A stretch of DNA of 48,565 nucleotides from positions 1 to 48,565 of the forward strand of contig JAPXRP010000005.1 in assembly GCA_033813475.1 (NCBI GenBank), written 5' to 3'. A model generated the notes under the pieces. The model worked only from the letters and a program-made list of their open reading frames with translations, was not told the DNA's origin and ran no database searches. Origin of the DNA: JAAYBR01 sp033813475. GTDB taxonomy: Bacteria; Hydrogenedentota; Hydrogenedentia; Hydrogenedentales; CAITNO01. Positions 1 to 8,528 of this stretch are shown piece by piece. Position 1 is the first letter of the stretch. Every line of letters starts with the position of its first letter. The translations under genes and the position numbers were made by a program.

Positions 1-2
1 CC

Positions 3-1490
3 CAGGGGCTCTGGACCCTGCACCCCGACGGCACGCAGGTGGTGACCTTCTGGGGCAACCAGAGCGTGTGGCCGGACCTCATGAAGGACGCCCGCGCGAT
101 CCCCGGCAGCCGCCGCGTCCTGTTCACCGGCAGCGCGCACCACGACTGGTTCGCCGGGTCCGTCGGCATCATTGACCCCGACAGGGGCCACAACTTCCCG
201 AACGGCCTGACCAAAGTCACCGCCGATGTCGAGTGGCCCGAGTCGGGCAACGGTCCCGAGGACCCCGTGGAGTCGCCCCGCTACCACGCCTCGGGGAAGT
301 ACCCCGCCTACTACTCGCCCTATCCCCTCAGCGAGACGGACTTCCTCGTGTCCGCCCAGCGGGACGGCAAATTCCGCCTGTACCTGATGGACGTGGACGG
401 CAACCGGGAGCTGGTCTACGAGGGCGTCCACAACGTCTTCCACGCCATGCCCCTGAAACCGCGCCCCGTGCCGCCCGTGCTGGCGGACCATGTGGCCTGG
501 CCGACGGCGGAGAACCGGGACGCCCCGAAGCCCGGGGTGATCTACAGCAACAATGTCTACCAGAACGCCCCGGAGGCGCTGCGCGGGAAGGCGAAATACC
601 TGCGCATCCTCCAGATTGACCCGAAGACCTACACCTACTGGCACAAGCGCCCGTACATCTCCACCGGACCCGTGGTCTCCGCCGTGCAGTCCGAGGGCGT
701 CAAGCGAATCATCGGCACCGTGCCCATCGAGGAGGACGGCTCGGTCTCCTTCGAGGCCCCCGCCGGGCAGGCCCTCCACTTCCAGCTCCTCGACGGCGAC
801 TTCCGCGCCCTCCAGACCATGCGCAGCTTCGTCGGCGTCATGCCGGGGGAGAGCCGGGGCTGCCTCGGCTGCCACGAGTCCCACAGCCGGACGCCGCAGG
901 TGGCGGGCAAGGCCCTGGCCACCGCCGCCGCGCCCCGGACCATCACCCCGCCGCCGTGGAAAGACGCCACGGTGAGCTACGCCCGCTATGTCCGGCCCCT
1001 GCTCGACCGCTACTGCGCCGAATGCCACGAGGGGGAAGGGGAGGGGCGCAAGGGCTTCGACACCACCGAGCGGCCCAGCCCGCCCAGTTTCTCGGAGCCC
1101 TACATGACCCTCATCGGCCGTCCGGCCTGGGGTACGCCGTATGCCCCGCCCAAGAATCCCGAACCGGGCTTTGGCATCGCCGGGGTGATGATGGTGGAGG
1201 CCTACGACCAGCGCGACCCGAAGGCCTACGCCACCCCCGCGCCCATGACCAGCCTGTCCTACCGAAGCCCGCTGGTCGAGATGGTCTCCAGCGGGAAGCA
1301 TTACGGGGTGAAGGTGGACGAGATTAGCCGCCAGCGCCTGATCGCCTGGGTGGACGCCCTGTGCCCCTACCTCGGCGACGAGGAGGTGCGCCAAATCCCC
1401 GACCCCGTCTTCCAGGGCGTGGACTGGCTCGCCGTCCGCCCGCAGATTGAGAACGCCCCGGTCATCGCGCGCCCCGGCCCCGTGGACTGA
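3..1490 (+). CDS. HzsA-related beta-propeller protein with two CxxCH motifs (5' truncated)
   Basis: The reading frame is open from the window edge, so the N-terminus is missing; the GTG at 39 is internal to the open frame and is not a convincing start. The visible part is a TolB/WD40-like beta-propeller with segments such as ARAIPGSRRVLFTGSAHH and the LMDVDGNRELVYEG turn. Two haem-binding-type CxxCH motifs follow: CLGCH at 861-875 and CAECH at 1014-1028. This order matches the two full-length relatives at 1545-4811 and 8529-11375 and the family annotated as hydrazine synthase alpha-related (HzsA-related). Members outside anammox bacteria have no demonstrated hydrazine synthesis; a periplasmic c-type cytochrome-like redox role is the inference. 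The next gene starts 54 bases after its stop, on the same strand. Confidence 0.8.
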   Translation, partial: QGLWTLHPDGTQVVTFWGNQSVWPDLMKDARAIPGSRRVLFTGSAHHDWFAGSVGIIDPDRGHNFPNGLTKVTADVEWPESGNGPEDPVESPRYHASGKYPAYYSPYPLSETDFLVSAQRDGKFRLYLMDVDGNRELVYEGVHNVFHAMPLKPRPVPPVLADHVAWPTAENRDAPKPGVIYSNNVYQNAPEALRGKAKYLRILQIDPKTYTYWHKRPYISTGPVVSAVQSEGVKRIIGTVPIEEDGSVSFEAPAGQALHFQLLDGDFRALQTMRSFVGVMPGESRGCLGCHESHSRTPQVAGKALATAAAPRTITPPPWKDATVSYARYVRPLLDRYCAECHEGEGEGRKGFDTTERPSPPSFSEPYMTLIGRPAWGTPYAPPKNPEPGFGIAGVMMVEAYDQRDPKAYATPAPMTSLSYRSPLVEMVSSGKHYGVKVDEISRQRLIAWVDALCPYLGDEEVRQIPDPVFQGVDWLAVRPQIENAPVIARPGPVD

Positions 1491-1493
1491 CCG

Positions 1494-1522
1494 TTGACCC
1501 CGCCGCGCGGGTCCGCTATCCT
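1494..1522 (+). promoter_or_regulatory. Putative sigma70-type promoter for the second HzsA-related gene
   Basis: TTGACC at 1494-1499, 17-base spacer, TATCCT at 1517-1522. An AGGAG ribosome site at 1533-1537 and the GTG start at 1545 follow at ordinary distances. The TTG that could open the longer reading frame lies inside the -35 box, which argues for the GTG start. Confidence 0.6.
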
Positions 1523-1544
1523 ATCGGGACACAGGAGACATTCC

Positions 1545-4500
1545 GTGAAAACCGGTTTCATCCCCGCCCTGATCCTGACCCTGTTGTGCGCCCTCGCCCC
1601 GGCGGCGGACATCCGCACGCCGCTGCCCCCCGTGCCCGCGTTCAGTTCGCCGTCCACCGGCGTGCTGACGGCGGGGGAACTGCGCGCCCTCGTGGAGAAG
1701 GACTGGCTGGACGGCCTCCGCCAGCCCCTGACTCCCGCTTCTGACGCGGCAGGCGCGTGCGACGGCGTCAAGAACGGCGCCTACGCCTTCCACACGGGCC
1801 AGGAGCCGAATCCGTGGTGGCAGGTGGACCTCGGCGAGAAGACGCCGATCGGGCGGATCGTGGTGTTCAACCGGCTGGACTACGCCCCGGGCCTGCACAA
1901 CGCCGACACGCTCCAGATTCTCGCCTCCCCCGACGGAAACACTTGGACGCTGCTCCACGACAACCGGGGACGGCATTTCGGCGGCATCAGCGGCGCGGCC
2001 CCGCTGACGGTGACCTTTGGAGCGCAGCCGCCGGCCGCGCGTTTCCTCCGCCTGACCATCCCCAGTCCCGCGCCCATCTTCCTGCACCTTGACGAGGTGG
2101 AGGTGTACGCCGCCGGCAAGGACACGGAGAACATCGCCCTGGGGAAACCCGCGAACCAGAGCAGCCTCAGTCAATGGTCCACCGTCAAGACCGCCGGACC
2201 ACCCGTTTATGGCACCGCCAACCACCTGCGGCGGGGCCGGGAACTCGCCACGCGGCTCCGGGAGCAGGACGTGGACGTCGCCGAACGCCTGCGGCGTCTC
2301 GACGCGCTGGAGGCGCGCCTGGCCGCATTGCCTGCCAACGCCCCCACGGACACCCAGCGCGCCCTCTATCTGGAGACCCGCTGGGCCGTGCGCGGCCTCG
2401 TGCTGGCCGACCCGCTGCTCGACTTCGACCGCATGATCTTCAACAAGCGGCACACGCAGGAGACCTATCCGGACATCTGCCTCAACCACATGCCCTGGGT
2501 GTCGCGCCCCGGCGGCGACCTCTGCGTGCTGGAGCCGTCCTCGGACGGCGCCGCGCTCTTCGCGGCCCTGGCCGAGCCGCCCGCCGACGAACCGGACCAA
2601 CCCGTCGCGGGTCTCCAAAACCTGCTTAACGGCGCGCTGGGGCCGGGCCATGTCCACGGCATGGACCTGTGGTTCGGGGGGGACCGGGTGGTCTTCGGCT
2701 ACGCGCGCGCGCGCAGCGCCGAGCCGCCGGAGGGCTGGCTGGACCGCACGCAGAGCTACCGCCTCCGCCGCGAGGAGGAGCCCATCCACCTGTTTGAGCT
2801 GGGCCTCCGCGACAACCTCCTCCGCCAGCTCAGCTTCGGCGAGTGGAGCGACCTGGACCCCGCCTACGCCCCGAACGGCGACATCGTCTTCGTCTCCGAG
2901 CGCTGCGGCACGTCGCTCCAGTGCAACGAGTACGACAAGGACGAAACGAGCTGCAACCTCTACGTCATGCGCCCCGACGGAAGCGGCATCCGCCGCATGA
3001 GCGCCAACAAGGACGGCGACTACCTGCCCAACACCCTCGACAACGGCCTTATCGCCTACACCCGCTGGGAGTACCACGAGCGGAGCTGGGCCCTCATCCA
3101 GTCCGTCTGGATCATCCGCCCGGACGGCACCGGGGCCGACGCGCTCTTCAAGCAGCATTTTGCCAACCCGTGGGCCATCGAGGACGCGCGCTCCATCCCG
3201 GGAAGCACCAAACTCGTCGCCATCGCGGCGGGCCACCACACCCTCCCCGTCGGCCCGCTGGTCATCGTGGACCACGGCCGCGGCGTGAACGAGCCGCAGG
3301 GCATCGGCATCGTCAGCCCGCACCTCATGCCGCCGGAGGGCGGCATGGACGGCGTGCCCGTGCCCGAGGGCGGCACCGACGACCCGGCGGGCTTCTACAG
3401 CACCCCCTGGGCGCTCTCGGAACAGACCTTCCTCGCCGCGTTCAGCCACAGCGAGAACCCCGGCGAGCCCGCCGGATACGGCCTGTATGTCGTGGACGTG
3501 CACGGAAACAAGGAGCTGCTCTACCGCGACCCGGCGCTGTCGTGCTTCGACCCCGTCCCCCTGCGGCCGCGTCCCTTGCCCACGGTGCTCCCCGACCAGA
3601 TAGACGAAGAGAAAGACTACGCGGAGTGCCACATCAAGAACGTCGCCCAGGGCAGCGAGGGGATCGCCCCGGAGGACGTGCGCTACCTCCGCGTGGCCGA
3701 GCCCGTCGGCTGGCCCTACGACAACACGCGCGGCGGCCAGCGCTACGGCGAGGACCACCGCTACGGCGGCCCGGGCGCGGAGTGGAAGAACCTCACCAAC
3801 TGGACCCCCGTCCGCATCCTCGGCGACGTGCCCGTCCACCCCGACGGCAGCGCCCACTTCCGCGTGCCCGCGGACACGGCGGTGTACTTCCAGCTCCTCG
3901 ACAAGGACCGCCTGGAACTGCGCCGCATGCGCTCGTTCATCAGCTTCCAGCCCGGGGAAATGCGCGGCTGCGTGGGCTGCCACGAAACCCGCGCGGGATC
4001 GCAGGTGATGCCCCCGGTGCGCTCCGGCACGGCCCTGGCGGCGGCCCCGGAGGACATGCTCCCCGCGCCCTGGGGGGACCGGCCCGTGAGTTTCCTGCGC
4101 GACATCCAGCCCGTGCTCGACGCGCACTGCGTCCGGTGCCACGACGGCCTCAGCCCGGCGGGCGGGCTGGACTTCTCCGGCGGCCTCACGTCCCACGACG
4201 AGGAAATCCCCGGCTACGGCCACAACCGGGCCTTCGAGACCATCATCACGAACGGGCTCGTGTCATTGTCCCCCGCGCGGGCGCAGGACGCCAGCATCAC
4301 GCCGCCCCTCGCCTACGGCGCGCGCAAGAGCAAACTGTTCACTGCCCTCGACGACACCACCCACGGGGGGGAGGTGGATTTGTCCGCCGATGAGCGGCTC
4401 CGGCTGGCCATGTGGATAGACGCCAACGCCCCCTACCACGACCGGTTTGTGAACAAGCGCCCCGCGCGCCCGGCCTACGACCCCGCCCAGGACAAGGCCC

Positions 4501-4811
4501 TCACCGCCGCCCTGCGCGGCCTGCATGAACGCCGCTGTGCCACATGCCATGAGGTGGAAAAGATCACCCGGACGGACTGGATTGACCTGGAACGCCCCGA
4601 GCGCAGCCGCTTCCTCACCGCGCCCCTCGGCGGCGCCTGCGGGAAGAAGGTCTACACGGGACGCACGGACCCCGACTACCGGAAAGTGCGCGCCCTGGTC
4701 CGCGATGCCGCAGCCAAGGCCTGGAAAACCCCGCGCCGCGACCTCCAGTCCCTCGACCGCCCGGCCTGGACGCGGGTCATCGGACGGAAGCCCGCAGGTA
4801 TCGAGCGGTAG
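1545..4811 (+). CDS. Discoidin (F5/8 type C)-like and HzsA-related protein with three CxxCH motifs
   Basis: 1088 aa from GTG, chosen because AGGAG (1533-1537) lies 7 bases upstream and the protein then opens with a signal peptide (VKTGFIPALILTLLCALAPA). An F5/8 type C (discoidin)-like carbohydrate-binding domain covers roughly residues 55-190, containing NPWWQVDLGEKTPIGRIVVFNR and LDEVEVY-type strands. A helical linker and a TolB-like beta-propeller (about 280-640) follow. The C-terminal part carries three CxxCH motifs: CVGCH at residue 809, CVRCH at 862 and CATCH at 998. The family is HzsA-related, probably periplasmic. The third motif, absent from the visible part of its left neighbour and from the 8529-11375 paralog, suggests an extra haem. 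Its role is unknown: the discoidin domain suggests glycan binding and the CxxCH motifs suggest electron transfer. Confidence 0.82.
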   Translation: MKTGFIPALILTLLCALAPAADIRTPLPPVPAFSSPSTGVLTAGELRALVEKDWLDGLRQPLTPASDAAGACDGVKNGAYAFHTGQEPNPWWQVDLGEKTPIGRIVVFNRLDYAPGLHNADTLQILASPDGNTWTLLHDNRGRHFGGISGAAPLTVTFGAQPPAARFLRLTIPSPAPIFLHLDEVEVYAAGKDTENIALGKPANQSSLSQWSTVKTAGPPVYGTANHLRRGRELATRLREQDVDVAERLRRLDALEARLAALPANAPTDTQRALYLETRWAVRGLVLADPLLDFDRMIFNKRHTQETYPDICLNHMPWVSRPGGDLCVLEPSSDGAALFAALAEPPADEPDQPVAGLQNLLNGALGPGHVHGMDLWFGGDRVVFGYARARSAEPPEGWLDRTQSYRLRREEEPIHLFELGLRDNLLRQLSFGEWSDLDPAYAPNGDIVFVSERCGTSLQCNEYDKDETSCNLYVMRPDGSGIRRMSANKDGDYLPNTLDNGLIAYTRWEYHERSWALIQSVWIIRPDGTGADALFKQHFANPWAIEDARSIPGSTKLVAIAAGHHTLPVGPLVIVDHGRGVNEPQGIGIVSPHLMPPEGGMDGVPVPEGGTDDPAGFYSTPWALSEQTFLAAFSHSENPGEPAGYGLYVVDVHGNKELLYRDPALSCFDPVPLRPRPLPTVLPDQIDEEKDYAECHIKNVAQGSEGIAPEDVRYLRVAEPVGWPYDNTRGGQRYGEDHRYGGPGAEWKNLTNWTPVRILGDVPVHPDGSAHFRVPADTAVYFQLLDKDRLELRRMRSFISFQPGEMRGCVGCHETRAGSQVMPPVRSGTALAAAPEDMLPAPWGDRPVSFLRDIQPVLDAHCVRCHDGLSPAGGLDFSGGLTSHDEEIPGYGHNRAFETIITNGLVSLSPARAQDASITPPLAYGARKSKLFTALDDTTHGGEVDLSADERLRLAMWIDANAPYHDRFVNKRPARPAYDPAQDKALTAALRGLHERRCATCHEVEKITRTDWIDLERPERSRFLTAPLGGACGKKVYTGRTDPDYRKVRALVRDAAAKAWKTPRRDLQSLDRPAWTRVIGRKPAGIER

Positions 4812-4823
4812 CGGAGGATCGGA

Positions 4824-5678
4824 CTAGCCATTCACCTCGTTGATGGCCGCGGTGAGGGCGGTGATGCCTTTGGCGATGTCGCAGACCCGGTCGCTGCCGG
4901 CCTCGCGCTCGAAGATGAAGCCGCCTTCAAAGTCCGCCTCGGCGAGGATGCGGACGAAGGCCACCCAGTCCACCTCACCGGTGCCGACGACCACCTCCTC
5001 ACCCCAGTCGCCCTTGACCTTCGTGCGCTTGGCGTCCTTCACGTGGACCTGGCGCACATGCGGCACCAGCGCACGCAGCGCGTCAATCGGGTCGTCCATG
5101 TCGTAGAGGATCATGTTCGCCGGGTCGAAATTCACGGCGATGTTCTTCGCGCCGCGCCCGTGCATCTCGGCGAGGAAGGCCAGCAGCGTCTCCGCCGACT
5201 CCTGCCCCGTCTCCATGAGCAGCGTCACGCCGTGCTCGCCGAAGACCTCCGCCAGCGTCACCACGCGCTCGCAGAGCTTCTCAAAGGTGGGGTCCGCCGG
5301 GTCGTGGGGCAGGAAGCCCGCGTGGGCGTTCACACAGGTCAGGCCCATTTTCCCCGCCGTTGCGGCGGTCACCCGCGCCAGCCGCAGGTTCTCCTCCCAG
5401 TGCGCATCCGGCACCACGCCGCCCGTCACGCGGATCGTGGCCGGGGTCGTGTAGTCCTCGCCCACGGTCGAGTACATGCCCGACACAATCTCAATCCCCG
5501 CCGCGGCGAGGATTTCCTGCACCCCGTCCAGTGCGCCCGGGTCGTCCCGGTGCGGTGTCAGGCCCATCTGCACCTTCTTCAGCCCGAGGGCGTTCACCTT
5601 CTCCGCCAGCTCCTCCGGCCCTGCCGCCTGAAGCGACCAACTGCACACCCCCATCTGACCGACTGACTGCTTTTTCAC
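4824..5678 (-). CDS. Sugar phosphate isomerase/epimerase (xylose isomerase-like TIM barrel)
   Basis: 284 aa from the GTG at 5678, preferred over the ATG at 5693 because GGAGGTG overlaps that ATG and is well spaced for the GTG. The fold is the xylose-isomerase-like TIM barrel (AP_endonuc_2 family). Expected metal and acid/base residues are visible: the Glu of LLMETGQES, the Asp of NFDPANMIL, the His of VHVKDAKR and the Glu of FIFEREAG. It has no signal peptide, unlike the Tat-tagged relative at 33914-34786. Family members interconvert ketoses or act on inositols; the substrate cannot be read from sequence. It is convergent with the HzsA-related gene (12 bases between stops). Confidence 0.85.
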   Translation of the reverse strand: MKKQSVGQMGVCSWSLQAAGPEELAEKVNALGLKKVQMGLTPHRDDPGALDGVQEILAAAGIEIVSGMYSTVGEDYTTPATIRVTGGVVPDAHWEENLRLARVTAATAGKMGLTCVNAHAGFLPHDPADPTFEKLCERVVTLAEVFGEHGVTLLMETGQESAETLLAFLAEMHGRGAKNIAVNFDPANMILYDMDDPIDALRALVPHVRQVHVKDAKRTKVKGDWGEEVVVGTGEVDWVAFVRILAEADFEGGFIFEREAGSDRVCDIAKGITALTAAINEVNG

Positions 5679-5755
5679 GGGAAACACCTCCATGTTGCGG
5701 CCCCTATGGCCGGACCGACAGTGTACCGGAAGGAGGCGCGCTGCGCAAGGGTAGG

Positions 5756-5783
5756 GTTTAGGGTCTGGGGTTTAGGGTCTAGG
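5756..5783 (+). repeat. 28-bp TTTAGGG-containing repeat, copy 1
   Basis: Two GGGTTTAGGGTCT-like units in tandem. The same 28 bases recur exactly at 48523-48550, where they form the 3' end of trpA. The copy lies in the divergent gap between the isomerase and the beta-helix gene. Confidence 0.85.
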
Positions 5784-5799
5784 GGAAGAGCAGGAGACA

Positions 5800-5892
5800 G
5801 GTCGGACTTGTCGGACAGGTCGGACCCGTCCGACTTGTCCGACTCACGAAGAAAATCCGACGGATCCGTCCGATCCGACCGATCGGTCCGAT
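5800..5892. repeat. TCGGACNNN 9-bp repeats arranged as foldbacks
   Basis: Direct copies of TCGGAC spaced 9 bases apart (5801-5825) face inverted copies GTCCGAC (5828-5843), so the stretch can fold on itself. A second, looser palindromic cluster of CCGAC/GATCCG units lies at 5856-5892. The 9-base period is shared with the GTCCAC array that follows. Confidence 0.8.
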
Positions 5893-5900
5893 TGCTTTCT

Positions 5901-5956
5901 CCGTCCACCCCGTCCACCCCGTCCACCCAGTCCACCCAGTCCACTCCGTCCACCAC
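5901..5956 (+). repeat. GTCCAC 9-bp tandem array, copy 1
   Basis: Six units of the form CGTCCACCC with variation in the last bases. It ends 10 bases before a perfect TTGACA box at 5967. It is related to the arrays at 36701-36744 and 43840-43956. Confidence 0.88.
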
Positions 5957-5966
5957 CGCGCGCTTG

Positions 5967-5995
5967 TTGACAACTTCCGCGCTCTTCATTATCCT
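5967..5995 (+). promoter_or_regulatory. Putative sigma70-type promoter of the beta-helix gene
   Basis: TTGACA at 5967-5972, 17-base spacer, TATCCT at 5990-5995. The architecture matches the promoter at 1494-1522. The gene starts at 6020 behind an AGGAGA ribosome site. Confidence 0.65.
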
Positions 5996-6019
5996 AGCCG
6001 CAAACAGGAGACCCGCCCC

Positions 6020-8287
6020 ATGAAGACCGCATTCCCCGCCTGCCTGCTCAGCCTCACCGCCGCGCTGTGCCTCAACGCCGCCGCAGACCGCGAGTACCAC
6101 GTCGCAGTCACCGGCAACGACACCAACGACGGCTCGGCCGCCGCGCCGCTGCGGACCATTTCCGCCGCCGCCGCGCTGGCGCAGCCGGGGGACACGGTCA
6201 CGGTGCATGAGGGGGTCTACCGCGAGTGGGTAAACCCGCCGCGCGGGGGCGAGTCCGACGCGAAGCGCATCACCTACCAGGCCGCGCCGGGGGAGAAGGT
6301 GGCGGTGAAGGGCTCGGAGGTGGTCACGGGCTGGGAGAAGGTCCAGAACGACACCTGGAAAGTGACGGTGCCCAACAGCCTCTTCGGGGACTACAACCCC
6401 TACGCGGACCTCATCCGCGGCGACTGGTTCACCCCGAAAGACCGGGAACACCACACCGGCGCGGTCTATCTCGACGGCGAATGGCTCATTGAGGCGGCCA
6501 CACTGGACGAGGCGCTGGCCCCGGCGGGCACGGTCCCCGCGTGGCTCCAGCAGGCGGGACTGGACTATCTCCTGAACGTGGCGTGGCTCCAGCCGAAGGG
6601 CGGCGACAAGATTCCCGTCACCGCGTTCACGGCGAAGAACGGCACGCAGAACGCGCCCTGCTCGGAGGGCGGCGAGTGCGTCGGTTTCATCCAGCACGGC
6701 CACTGGCTGAAGTATGAGGGCGTGGATTTCGGGAAGGGGACGTCGGTGCTGGACATCCGCGCGGCGTCGGCCTCCTCGGGCGGCATCATCGAGCTGCGGC
6801 TGGACGCGCCGGACGGCGCGCTCATCGGCACGCGGCCCGTGCCCAACACCGGCGAGTGGCAGGACTGGCGCACCTTCAAGGCGGACATCACCCCGCAGGA
6901 GGGGAAAAAGACCGTCTTCCTGGTCTTCAAAAGCAGAAGCGCGCGCCCCGTTGAGGCGGAGCCGCGCCTGTGGAAGGCCCAGGTCGAGGCGGACACCACG
7001 ACGATCTGGGCGCAGTTCACCAACGTCAACCCCAACGAGCGCCTGACGGAGATCAACGTGCGCCGCGCCGTGTTCTACCCGAAGGAGACGGGCAGGAACT
7101 ACCTCACCGTGCGCGGGTTCACCCTGTGCCAGGCGGCCACGCAGTGGGCGCCCCCGACGGCCGAACAAATCGCGATCATCGGCACGAACTGGAGCAAGGG
7201 CTGGATCATCGAAAACAATACAATCAGTCACTCCGTGTGCTGCGGCGTCGCGCTGGGCAAGCACGGCGACGAGTTTGACAACACCTCCGCCGACACCGCC
7301 GAGGGCTACGTCAAGACCATCGAACGCGCCACCGCCCGCAGCTGGAGCGGCGAAAACATCGGCCACCACGTCGTCCGCGACAACCACATCTCCCACTGCG
7401 AGCAGACGGGCATCGTGGGCAGCATGGGCGCCGTATTCAGCACCATCACGGGCAACCACATCCACGACATCCACATCCGCGCCCTGTTCACCGGCGCGGA
7501 GATGGCGGGCATCAAGCTCCACGGCGCCATTGACGTCATCATCAAGGACAACCGCATCCACCGCAACGGCTCCTTCGGCATCTGGCTCGACTGGATGGCC
7601 CAGGGTACCCGCGTCTCCTCCAACCTGCTGTACGACAACCCCATTGACCTCTTCATGGAGGTGGACCACGGCCCCTTCGTTGTGGACAACAACATCTTCC
7701 TGTCCGCCACCTCCCTGCTCGACGTGTCGCGCGGCGGGGCCTACGCCCACAACCTCTTCACCGGCGACTTCCGCATGCACGAGTACGACGCGCGCCTCAC
7801 GCCGTTCCACAAGGCCCACTCCACCGAGGTCGCCGGCCTCCACGACAACCCCGCCGGGGACGACCGCTTCCTCAACAACCTCCTCACGGGCCGCGCCAGC
7901 CTCCTCGTTTATGACAAGGCCCGCCTCCCCATGTTCATCGAGGACAACGTCCACCTCGACGGCGCGCGCCCCGCAAAGGACGAGAAGAACCCGCTGGTCG
8001 TGAAGGATTTCGACCCGGCGTTCCGCCTGGTGGAGAAGGACGGCGCGGTCTGGCTGGAGGGCAAGATGGACGCCGCCTGGGCCAAAGAGAACACCCGCAA
8101 GCCCGTCACCACCGAGCGCCTCGGCAAGGCCGTCGTGCCGGACCTCCCCTACGAAAACCGCGACGGATCCCCCCTCACGATGGACACCGACCACTTCGGC
8201 GCCAAGCGGAACCTCGACAACCCCTTCCCCGGCCCCTTCGAGCAGCCCCAGGGCGGGGACCTCTCCCTGAAAGTCTGGCCGAAATAA
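6020..8287 (+). CDS. Exported right-handed beta-helix protein with CBM6-like insert
   Basis: 755 aa starting at ATG 6020 with AGGAGA upstream. A signal peptide (MKTAFPACLLSLTAALCLNAAA) leads into a DUF1565-type start (YHVAVTGNDTNDGSAAAPL, GDTVTVHEGVYREWVNPP). Residues about 215-320 look like a CBM6-type carbohydrate-binding beta-sandwich (DIRAASASSGGIIELRLDAP, then TGEWQDWRTFKADI and KTVFLVFKS) inserted in the protein. Residues about 360-640 are helical-repeat strands of a right-handed parallel beta-helix (IENNTISHSVCCGVALG, VRDNHISHCEQTGIVGS, IIKDNRIHRNGSFGIWLDW). Such proteins are often polysaccharide lyases, glycosidases or epimerases; no catalytic set can be assigned safely. A strong terminator follows directly. 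Confidence 0.85.
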   Translation: MKTAFPACLLSLTAALCLNAAADREYHVAVTGNDTNDGSAAAPLRTISAAAALAQPGDTVTVHEGVYREWVNPPRGGESDAKRITYQAAPGEKVAVKGSEVVTGWEKVQNDTWKVTVPNSLFGDYNPYADLIRGDWFTPKDREHHTGAVYLDGEWLIEAATLDEALAPAGTVPAWLQQAGLDYLLNVAWLQPKGGDKIPVTAFTAKNGTQNAPCSEGGECVGFIQHGHWLKYEGVDFGKGTSVLDIRAASASSGGIIELRLDAPDGALIGTRPVPNTGEWQDWRTFKADITPQEGKKTVFLVFKSRSARPVEAEPRLWKAQVEADTTTIWAQFTNVNPNERLTEINVRRAVFYPKETGRNYLTVRGFTLCQAATQWAPPTAEQIAIIGTNWSKGWIIENNTISHSVCCGVALGKHGDEFDNTSADTAEGYVKTIERATARSWSGENIGHHVVRDNHISHCEQTGIVGSMGAVFSTITGNHIHDIHIRALFTGAEMAGIKLHGAIDVIIKDNRIHRNGSFGIWLDWMAQGTRVSSNLLYDNPIDLFMEVDHGPFVVDNNIFLSATSLLDVSRGGAYAHNLFTGDFRMHEYDARLTPFHKAHSTEVAGLHDNPAGDDRFLNNLLTGRASLLVYDKARLPMFIEDNVHLDGARPAKDEKNPLVVKDFDPAFRLVEKDGAVWLEGKMDAAWAKENTRKPVTTERLGKAVVPDLPYENRDGSPLTMDTDHFGAKRNLDNPFPGPFEQPQGGDLSLKVWPK

Positions 8288-8295
8288 CCCCTCCC

Positions 8296-8340
8296 CGGCC
8301 CCCGGACGCGTTATTGCCGTCCGGGGGCCGTCTTTTTTTT
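8296..8340 (+). terminator. Rho-independent terminator after the beta-helix gene
   Basis: Perfect 13-bp GC-rich stem (8296-8308 with 8318-8330), 9-base loop, then an eight-T run at 8333-8340. It lies 8 bases after the stop codon and is the only textbook intrinsic terminator I see in the window. Confidence 0.95.
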
Positions 8341-8458
8341 GGCATTCCCCATGTGCCGTGTGTGATGCATCGAATGACGTGTTCTTCAGGGGAAACATGC
8401 CGGAAGACGCTCTGGAGGGCGTAGGCAAGGGGGAGCACCCGAACCTTCGGGCTTCCCT

Positions 8459-8526
8459 TCATCTGCGCCCCTCTGCGTCATCTGCGGATCACATGCCGGG
8501 AAACTGCCGTGTCTCCGCGCTCTGCG
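8459..8526. repeat. TCTGCG-rich dispersed-type repeat between convergent genes
   Basis: The stretch contains TCTGCG units (TCTGCGCCCC, TCTGCGTCA, TCTGCGGATC), then a second cluster near 8510-8526 (TCTCCGCGCTCTGCGG). The rest of the 8341-8528 gap holds no gene I can support. Confidence 0.45.
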
Positions 8527-8528
8527 GA

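Noticed and set aside
1521..4223. 900-codon open frame on the minus strand opposite the HzsA-related gene
   Set aside because: GC-rich third positions keep antisense frames open; the protein is low-complexity V/A/R-rich with no domain, and the plus strand has clear motifs.
5779..5973. Repetitive VDG/WTG peptides encoded by the GTCCAC arrays
   Set aside because: All frames through a 9-bp repeat stay open; arrays are intergenic and next to promoters, so translation is unlikely.
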